Under the pieces are notes generated by a model, which was not told the DNA's origin, ran no database searches, and worked only from the letters and a program-made list of their open reading frames with translations. DNA of 18,562 nt. Origin: Proteobacteria bacterium SG_bin5. GTDB taxonomy: Bacteria; Pseudomonadota; Alphaproteobacteria; Sphingomonadales; Sphingomonadaceae. Both the position numbers and the translations under genes were made by a program. Positions 14,184 through 18,562 of this stretch are shown piece after piece (within the stretch, counting starts at the first letter, position 1; the number at the start of each line of letters is the position of its first letter). The DNA lies in contig LWDI01000001.1 of NCBI GenBank assembly GCA_002083475.1, positions 1 to 18,562 of the forward strand, given 5' to 3'.

Positions 14184-14219
14184 ATCGCGCGCGAGGCTGG
14201 CGCAAAAGCCGCGCGCGAT
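14184..14219. promoter_or_regulatory. inverted repeat in the divergent hydrolase/lactonase promoter region
   Basis: ATCGCGCGCG (14184-14193) and CGCGCGCGAT (14210-14219) are exact inverted repeats. The helix can extend by GCT/AGC after a two-base bulge, leaving the loop GGCGCAAA. It lies 17 bp from the alpha/beta hydrolase start and 89 bp from the lactonase start. It may be an operator for divergent control or a 5'-leader hairpin of the hydrolase transcript. CG-rich dyads arise easily at this base composition. Confidence 0.35.
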
Positions 14220-14308
14220 CAAGCAGCTGCGCCGCTCGCGGGGAGCTTTGCCGCTTGTCGCGCTTTTGCACTTCGATCAAGAAGGGGCCGCGCCAAGGAG
14301 ATGCGGAG

Positions 14309-15163
14309 ATGACAGCCGAATTGGTCTGGCCCGTGGCCGCGCTTTTGGGCGAAGGGCCGCTCTGGGTCGCCGAGGACCAATGTCTCTGGTTCGTCGACAT
14401 CAAACAGGGGCGGCTCCACCGCTTCACCCCGCCAAGCGGCGCGCGCGAAAGTTTCGCGATCGGCGGCCAGCCGAGTTTCGTGGTGCCCGCGCGCGGCGGC
14501 GGACTGGTGATCGGCAGCAGCCTCGGCCTGTTCGACTTCCGCCCCGAAGCCGGGCCGACCCCGCTCGCCGAGGTGCCCGCGACCCCGGGCGACCGCACCA
14601 ATGACGCTTGCGTCGACCCCGCCGGGCGGCTGTGGTTCGGCACGATGCACGATGCCGAGCAAGACCCGACCGGCCGCATCTGGCGCTTCACCCCGGGCGC
14701 GGGCGCGCCGGTGCCGCTCGCGGGCGACTGCGCGATCACCAATGGCCCGGCGGTCAGCCCCGACGGCGCCTGGCTCTATCATGTCGACACCCGCGCCGGC
14801 CTCATCTGGCGCCACGCGCTGCGCGACGACGGCGCGCTGGGGCCGGGCGAGACCTTCGCCGAGATCGCCCCGCGCCAGGGCCATCCCGATGGCATCGTCT
14901 GCGATGCCGAGGGCGGCTTGTGGGTCGCGCTTTGGGGCGGCGCCGCCGCGCTGCGCTTCGCCCCCGATGGCCGCGTGACCGACAGGGTCGCGCTCCCTTG
15001 CGCGCAGCCGACCAAGCTCGCGCTCGGCGGCCCAAATTTTCGCACCGCTTATGTGACGAGCGCGGCGATCGGGCTCGATCCCGCCGCCCACCCGGACGCC
15101 GGCGGGGTGTTCGCCTTCGAGGTCGCGGTGCCGGGCTTCGCGTCACCGAAGGTCGCGCGATGA
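14309..15163 (+). CDS. SMP-30/gluconolactonase-family sugar lactone lactonase
   Basis: The 284-residue six-bladed propeller enzyme hydrolyses an aldonolactone to the free sugar acid using one divalent metal. Family metal ligands are present: E15 in LLGEGPLW, N145 in ITNGPAVSPDG and D194 in GHPDGIVCDAEGGLWVA. N98 in RTNDACVDPAGRLWFGTM is a substrate-site residue. ATG 14309 has AAGGAG at 14295-14300, 8 nt upstream. The protein is cytoplasmic, with no signal peptide. It is first in a three-gene operon; its TGA overlaps the ATG of the kinase. The kinase and aldolase that follow handle 2-dehydro-3-deoxygalactonate, which makes galactono-1,4-lactone (or L-arabino-/D-fucono-lactone) the likely substrate. 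That substrate is inferred from context only. Confidence 0.92.
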   Translation: MTAELVWPVAALLGEGPLWVAEDQCLWFVDIKQGRLHRFTPPSGARESFAIGGQPSFVVPARGGGLVIGSSLGLFDFRPEAGPTPLAEVPATPGDRTNDACVDPAGRLWFGTMHDAEQDPTGRIWRFTPGAGAPVPLAGDCAITNGPAVSPDGAWLYHVDTRAGLIWRHALRDDGALGPGETFAEIAPRQGHPDGIVCDAEGGLWVALWGGAAALRFAPDGRVTDRVALPCAQPTKLALGGPNFRTAYVTSAAIGLDPAAHPDAGGVFAFEVAVPGFASPKVAR

Positions 15164-16014
15164 TCCTGGGCGATTGGGGCACCACCCGGCTGCGCCTGTT
15201 CCGCGCCGATGGCACGGGCGGATGGGAAAAGCGCGAGGGGCCGGGGATCGGCGCGCTCGACACGAGCGCCGCCGAGGCGCTCGCCACGGCGCTCGGCGAT
15301 TGGGCGGGCACCGCGCCGCTGCGGCTCACCGGCATGGTCGGCGGGCGCGGGGGCTTGCACGAAGTCGCTTATGTCGATTGCCCCGCCGATGCGCCGCGCT
15401 GGGCGGCGGCGGCGGCGCGGCTCGATTTCGCGGGGCAGCCGCTCACCATCGCCGCTGGGCTCGCGATGCCGCTGAGCGCCGTGCCTGATGTGATGCGCGG
15501 CGAGGAGACGCAGATTTTCGGCGCGCTCGCGCTCGATCCCACGCTCGCGCGCGGCGCGCGGCTGATCGTCCATCCGGGCACGCACAGCAAATGGGCGTGG
15601 CTGGAGGACGGCGTCGTCCGCCGTTTCCGCACTTTCTTCACCGGCGAGCTTTACGCGCTGCTCCAGCAATCGACGCTCACGCGCCTTCCGGGCGGCGACG
15701 ACGGCGAAGACGATGGCTTCGCGACCGGCCTGGCCCGCGCGAACGAGCGCGATCTGCTCGGCGCGCTGTTCGTCGCGCGCGCGGCGCAATTGCGCGAGGG
15801 GCGCAGCGCGGGCTGGGCGCGCGGCTATCTTTCGGGGTTGCTCATCGGCCACGAACTTCACGCCGCAGGCGATAGCGCGCCGGTGACGCTGATCGGCGCG
15901 CCCAAGCTGGTCGCGGCCTATGCCCATGGTTGCGCCCTGCAAGGTCGCCGCCATCAGACGCTCGACGGCGAGCGCGCGGTGATCGCCGGGCTGCACTTGC
16001 TGGAGGACGCATGA
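15160..16014 (+). CDS. dgoK: 2-dehydro-3-deoxygalactonokinase
   Basis: The predicted product has 284 residues, normal for the DgoK family. It phosphorylates 2-dehydro-3-deoxy-D-galactonate (KDGal) with ATP to KDPGal. The ASKHA-type phosphate loop is seen at the N-terminus (ILGDWGTTRLRLF, residues 2-14). VMRGEETQIFGAL (111-123), VHPGTHSKWAWLEDG (137-151) and FRTFFTGELYALL (156-168) are the conserved family blocks. The start overlaps the lactonase stop as ATGA, and its own TGA overlaps the aldolase ATG in the same way, showing translational coupling. The step lies between sugar-acid dehydration and aldol cleavage in the De Ley-Doudoroff pathway. Confidence 0.94.
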   Translation: MILGDWGTTRLRLFRADGTGGWEKREGPGIGALDTSAAEALATALGDWAGTAPLRLTGMVGGRGGLHEVAYVDCPADAPRWAAAAARLDFAGQPLTIAAGLAMPLSAVPDVMRGEETQIFGALALDPTLARGARLIVHPGTHSKWAWLEDGVVRRFRTFFTGELYALLQQSTLTRLPGGDDGEDDGFATGLARANERDLLGALFVARAAQLREGRSAGWARGYLSGLLIGHELHAAGDSAPVTLIGAPKLVAAYAHGCALQGRRHQTLDGERAVIAGLHLLEDA

Positions 16015-16640
16015 CACTCGCCGAAATGCTCGCGCAAGGCGCGCCGCCCGTGATCGCGATCCTGCGTGGGCTCACCCCAGGAGAGGCCCCCGCGATCGGC
16101 GCCGCGCTGATCGAAGCCGGCATTCGCTTGATCGAAGTGCCGTTCAACTCGCCCGAGCCGGTGGCGAGCATCGCCCGGCTCCAGGCCGCGTTCGGCGATC
16201 AAGCACTGATCGGCGGGGGCACGGTGCTGACCCCCCAGGCCGCCGAGGCGCTCGCCGCCACCGGCGCGCGGCTGATGGTGGCGCCCAACACCGATCCGGC
16301 GGTGATCGCGCGCGGCGTCGCCTTGGGGCTCGAGCCACTGCCCGGCTGCCTCACCCCGAGCGAAGCCTTCGCCGCGCTCGCGGCGGGCGCGCGCGCGCTC
16401 AAAATCTTCCCGGCGGGCACGCTCGGCTCCGCGCATCTGAAAGCGCTGCGCGAAGTGCTGCCGCCCGACACCCCGCTCTGGGCGGTGGGCGGCGCCAATG
16501 CCGAGACCTTCGCCGAATGGCGCGCGGCGGGGGCGGCGGGGATCGGCGTCGGCGGCGCGCTCTATCGCGCGGGGGATGACGCCGACACGGTCGGCGCCCG
16601 CGCGCGCGCGCTGGTCGCGGCGTGGCGCGCGATCGCGTGA
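16011..16640 (+). CDS. dgoA: 2-dehydro-3-deoxy-6-phosphogalactonate aldolase
   Basis: The 209-residue class I aldolase splits KDPGal into pyruvate and glyceraldehyde 3-phosphate. Family residues: R19 in IAILRG, E42 in IEVPFNSPEP (general acid/base), GGGTVLTP (68-75), the pyruvate-site PNTDP (92-96), and the Schiff-base lysine K131 in ALKIFPA. PFNSPEP and FPAG fit the KDPGal-specific branch more than Eda (KDPG), and the adjacent dgoK supports that. GGAGG at 16002-16006 lies 4 nt before the ATG, inside the kinase gene. It is the last gene of the operon and is convergent with purK, with 40 bp between stops and no convincing terminator in that gap. Confidence 0.94.
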   Translation: MTLAEMLAQGAPPVIAILRGLTPGEAPAIGAALIEAGIRLIEVPFNSPEPVASIARLQAAFGDQALIGGGTVLTPQAAEALAATGARLMVAPNTDPAVIARGVALGLEPLPGCLTPSEAFAALAAGARALKIFPAGTLGSAHLKALREVLPPDTPLWAVGGANAETFAEWRAAGAAGIGVGGALYRAGDDADTVGARARALVAAWRAIA

Positions 16641-16680
16641 ACGCGGCATGGCGCCGAGCCGCCGCGCCGTCCGCCCCGCG

Positions 16681-17739
16681 CTATCGTTCCAGCCGCGTCA
16701 CATGCCCCATTTTGCGCCCCGCGCGCGCGGTCTTGCCATAGAGGTGGAGATGTGCGTCGCGCGCACCGAGCGCCGCGTGCCAATCGCCGATGTCGCCGAT
16801 CAGATTCTCCATCACCACCCGCTCGGCGGTGATCCCCGTGTCGCCCAGTGGCAGGCCGCAGATCGCGCGAATATGGTTTTCGAATTGCGAGGTGCGCGCG
16901 CCCTCGATCGTCCAATGCCCCGAATTATGGACGCGCGGCGCCATTTCGTTGAACACCGGCCCCTCGGCGCACGCGAAGAATTCGCAGGCGAGCATGCCGA
17001 CATAATCGAGCCGATCGGCGATCCGCCCGGTGAGCGCCGCCGCCTCGGTCCAATGCGCGGCGATCTCGGGCGGGGCGGGGAGCGAGGAGCGGCGCAGGAT
17101 GCCGCCCTCGTGCTCGTTATGCGGCGGGGCATAGCTCACCATCGCGCCATCCGCGCCGCGCGCGAGCAGGATCGAGAATTCGTGGCTGAAAGCGACCAGC
17201 CCCTCGACGATCGCGGCGCGCCCCCCAACCGAAGCCCAGGCCGCCGCCGCTTGATCGGGCGTCTCGATCCGCACCTGCCCCTTGCCGTCATAGCCGAGCG
17301 TCAGCGTCTTGAGGATCGCGGGCGTGCCGATCGCGGCGAGCGCGGCGTCGAGCTGATCGAGGCTTTCCACCCGCCGCCAGGGCGCGGTGCGCCCGCCGAG
17401 CCCGGCGACGAAGCTCTTTTCGTTCGCCCGGTCCTGCGCGACGCCGAGCGCGCCGGGATTGGGATGCACCGGCACCTTGGTCGCGAGATAGCTGACCGGG
17501 GCGAGCGCGATATTCTCGAACTCATAAGTCACCACGTCGCAGGCGGCGGCGAAATCGTCGAGCACGATGTGATTGTGATAGTCGGCGCGGATGAAGCTGG
17601 AGGCGGTCTGCGCCGCCACGCTTTCCTCGTCGGGGGCGAGGACGAGGGTGCGATAGCCGAGTTGCGCGGCGGCCGCCGCGAGCATCCGCCCGAGCTGGCC
17701 GCCGCCCAGGATGCCGATCGTGGCGCCGGGCTCAAGCAT
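16681..17739 (-). CDS. purK: N5-carboxyaminoimidazole ribonucleotide synthase
   Basis: The 352-residue ATP-grasp enzyme makes N5-CAIR from AIR, ATP and bicarbonate in de novo purine synthesis. Motifs: the N-terminal ATIGILGGGQLGRML (6-20), DVVTYEFEN (68-76), the ATP-grasp lysine region ILKTLTLGYDGKGQ (142-155), and FNEMAPRVHNSGHWTIEGARTSQFENH near the C-terminal third. ATG 17739 was chosen because it starts the conserved N-terminus. It overlaps the purE coding end by 8 nt (17732-17739), indicating coupling. An in-frame extension of 28 residues upstream is antiparallel shadow of purE and lacks conservation. The partner PurE uses its unstable product. Confidence 0.96.
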   Translation of the reverse strand: MLEPGATIGILGGGQLGRMLAAAAAQLGYRTLVLAPDEESVAAQTASSFIRADYHNHIVLDDFAAACDVVTYEFENIALAPVSYLATKVPVHPNPGALGVAQDRANEKSFVAGLGGRTAPWRRVESLDQLDAALAAIGTPAILKTLTLGYDGKGQVRIETPDQAAAAWASVGGRAAIVEGLVAFSHEFSILLARGADGAMVSYAPPHNEHEGGILRRSSLPAPPEIAAHWTEAAALTGRIADRLDYVGMLACEFFACAEGPVFNEMAPRVHNSGHWTIEGARTSQFENHIRAICGLPLGDTGITAERVVMENLIGDIGDWHAALGARDAHLHLYGKTARAGRKMGHVTRLER

Positions 17740-18226
17740 GGGTTTCGCCGGCTTGGGGTACCTCGGCGACGCTTTCGGTCTGCGCCGCGCGCCAGGCGGC
17801 GAGGCGCTCGGCGAGCGCGGCATCGTTCAGCGCCAGGATCGCGGCGGCGAGCAGCGCGGCATTCTTCGCCCCCGCCGCGCCGATCGCCAGCGTGCCGACC
17901 GGGACCCCCGCCGGCATCTGCACGATCGACAAAAGGCTATCGAGCCCGTTCAAGCTCTTCGATTGCACCGGCACGCCGAGCACGGGGAGCGGGGTCATGG
18001 CGGCGGCCATTCCCGGCAGATGCGCCGCGCCTCCCGCCCCGGCGATGATGAGCTTCAGCCCGCGCGCGGCGGCGCCCTTGGCATAATCGTACAGCCGATC
18101 GGGGGTGCGGTGCGCCGAGACGACGCGGCATTCATGCGCCACGCCGAGCGTCTCGAGCAGTTCGGCGGCGTGGCGCATCGTCTCCCAATCGGAGGTGCTG
18201 CCCATGATGATGCCGACCAATGCCAT
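17732..18226 (-). CDS. purE: 5-(carboxyamino)imidazole ribonucleotide mutase (class I PurE)
   Basis: The 164-residue protein converts N5-CAIR to CAIR, the step after PurK, and normally forms an octamer. Class I markers: GIIMGSTSDWETM (GSTSDW 9-14), VVSAHRTPDRLYDYAK with catalytic H39, IAGAGGAAHLPGM, and GVPVQSKSLNGLDSLLSIVQMPAGVPVGTLAIGAAGAKNAAL. The presence of PurK beside it agrees with class I chemistry. It is the first gene of purEK. Its start is preceded by a G-rich stretch on the minus strand that is the only apparent ribosome binding site, and that stretch is complementary to a site further upstream. No purine riboswitch core is recognisable in the 97-bp leader gap. Confidence 0.96.
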   Translation of the reverse strand: MALVGIIMGSTSDWETMRHAAELLETLGVAHECRVVSAHRTPDRLYDYAKGAAARGLKLIIAGAGGAAHLPGMAAAMTPLPVLGVPVQSKSLNGLDSLLSIVQMPAGVPVGTLAIGAAGAKNAALLAAAILALNDAALAERLAAWRAAQTESVAEVPQAGETHA

Positions 18227-18229
18227 ATG

Positions 18230-18274
18230 CGCCCCCGCCGTGGGAAGCTGTGCGCTCTAGCCGGGGCGGGGGCG
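18230..18274 (-). promoter_or_regulatory. possible ribosome-binding-site-masking helix in the purE leader
   Basis: On the minus strand, CGCCCCCGCC (complement of 18265-18274) lies 25 nt upstream of GGCGGGGGCG (complement of 18230-18239). The second element ends 3 nt before the purE ATG and is the only purine-rich run in Shine-Dalgarno position. Pairing would hide it. The site acts only if transcription starts to the right of 18274. Strong G/C bias makes a chance match possible. Confidence 0.35.
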
Positions 18275-18323
18275 GGCATCAAGCGGACTCGCCAGCCGGC
18301 CGACATGGCGCTAGCCTTTGGCG

Positions 18324-18562
18324 ATGCGCTTGCCCGAAAGCCCGCCGCCGCTCGGCCCCACGCGCGGCCTCGGCGATTTCGCCCGCCGTTTCGCGGGGCC
18401 TCTGCGGCGCTTTTTCGCGCGGCGGCTGGGGAACGAGGCCGATGTCGCCGATCTGGTGCAGGACGTGTTCGAGCGGCTGAGCCGGCTCGACGATCCGGGC
18501 GGGGTGCAGCGCGCCGAAAGCTTCGTCTTCGTCACCGCCGCCAATGTGCTGAAGGACCATGC
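18324..18562 (+). CDS. ECF-type RNA polymerase sigma factor, 3'-truncated by the window end
   Basis: The frame is open from ATG 18324 to the last base (79 complete codons). An in-frame TAG at 18312-18314 limits the start to ATG 18324 or TTG 18318. Residues about 17-79 read as sigma-70 region 2: FARRFAGPLRRFFARRLGNEADVADLVQDVFERLSRL (core-binding helices, with the DVADLVQDVFERL block at 40-52), then AESFVFVTAANVLKDH of the -10-binding part. This form resembles FecI-like and related ECF factors. Region 4 and any anti-sigma/FecR partner lie outside the window, so group and signal cannot be stated. It is divergent from purE across 97 bp. Confidence 0.82.
   Translation, partial: MRLPESPPPLGPTRGLGDFARRFAGPLRRFFARRLGNEADVADLVQDVFERLSRLDDPGGVQRAESFVFVTAANVLKDH

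Noticed and set aside
16641..16680. Bidirectional terminator between dgoA and purK
   Set aside because: The 40-bp gap contains only a weak GCGGC/GCCGC match and no T-run on either strand.
1..18562. CRISPR array, tRNA, rRNA or known riboswitch
   Set aside because: No regularly spaced direct repeats, cloverleaf-like T-arm/acceptor pattern, rRNA signature or recognised aptamer core was seen; the only tandem repeat is the QWQGG coding repeat.

Overview
The window is high-GC chromosomal DNA (roughly 70% G+C by eye in the coding parts). It comes from an alphaproteobacterium, most likely of the Sphingomonadales. The reasons are the base composition, the RcnB-type protein at the left edge, the gene set (bpt-type leucyltransferase, medium-form threonine ammonia-lyase, oligopeptidase B, purEK) and GC-rich palindromic intergenic repeats like those common in sphingomonad genomes. 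Assignment below order level is not possible from the sequence alone. No rRNA, tRNA, CRISPR array, transposase, phage gene or replication origin was seen.

Left edge (1-1786): a 5'-incomplete RcnB-family gene on the + strand is broken by an in-frame TAG inside a QWQGG tandem repeat. It is followed by an AT-rich island (about 838-1680) carrying one unrecognised multi-pass membrane protein on the - strand. The island looks foreign to its surroundings.

1787-5943: a translationally coupled - strand pair encodes a 3-hydroxyisobutyrate dehydrogenase-family reductase and then a putatively exported YtcJ-like amidohydrolase. Divergent to it is threonine ammonia-lyase (+). Behind that gene lies a nested palindromic repeat made of two mirror-image units, then further palindromes.

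5944-9902: + strand genes for the N-degron leucyltransferase Bpt, a lower-GC 96-residue hypothetical protein that overlaps methylmalonyl-CoA epimerase by ATGA, and a PNPOx-like/FNR/[2Fe-2S] fusion oxidoreductase. Decayed repeat copies sit in the gaps.

9903-14167: a - strand set of hotdog thioesterase, oligopeptidase B, a membrane-anchored LprI/DUF1311-like protein with a Cys4 N-terminus, and a secreted alpha/beta hydrolase. The last three are closely spaced (20 and 43 bp) and could be one transcript starting at the hydrolase. A near-perfect 84-bp nested inverted repeat separates oligopeptidase B from the thioesterase gene.

14309-16640: a tight + strand operon with two ATGA overlaps encodes an SMP-30 sugar lactonase, 2-dehydro-3-deoxygalactonokinase and 2-dehydro-3-deoxy-6-phosphogalactonate aldolase. 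This is the lower part of the De Ley-Doudoroff galactose route, without the dehydrogenase or dehydratase.

16681-18562: the - strand pair purE-purK (overlapping by 8 nt) performs AIR to CAIR conversion in purine synthesis. Divergent from purE is the start of an ECF-type sigma factor cut by the window end.

Most of the window is ordinary housekeeping and catabolic DNA. The least explained parts are the AT-rich island, the 96-residue gene ahead of mce, the Cys4-TM-LprI architecture, and the palindromic intergenic elements, including a possible Shine-Dalgarno-masking helix in front of purE.
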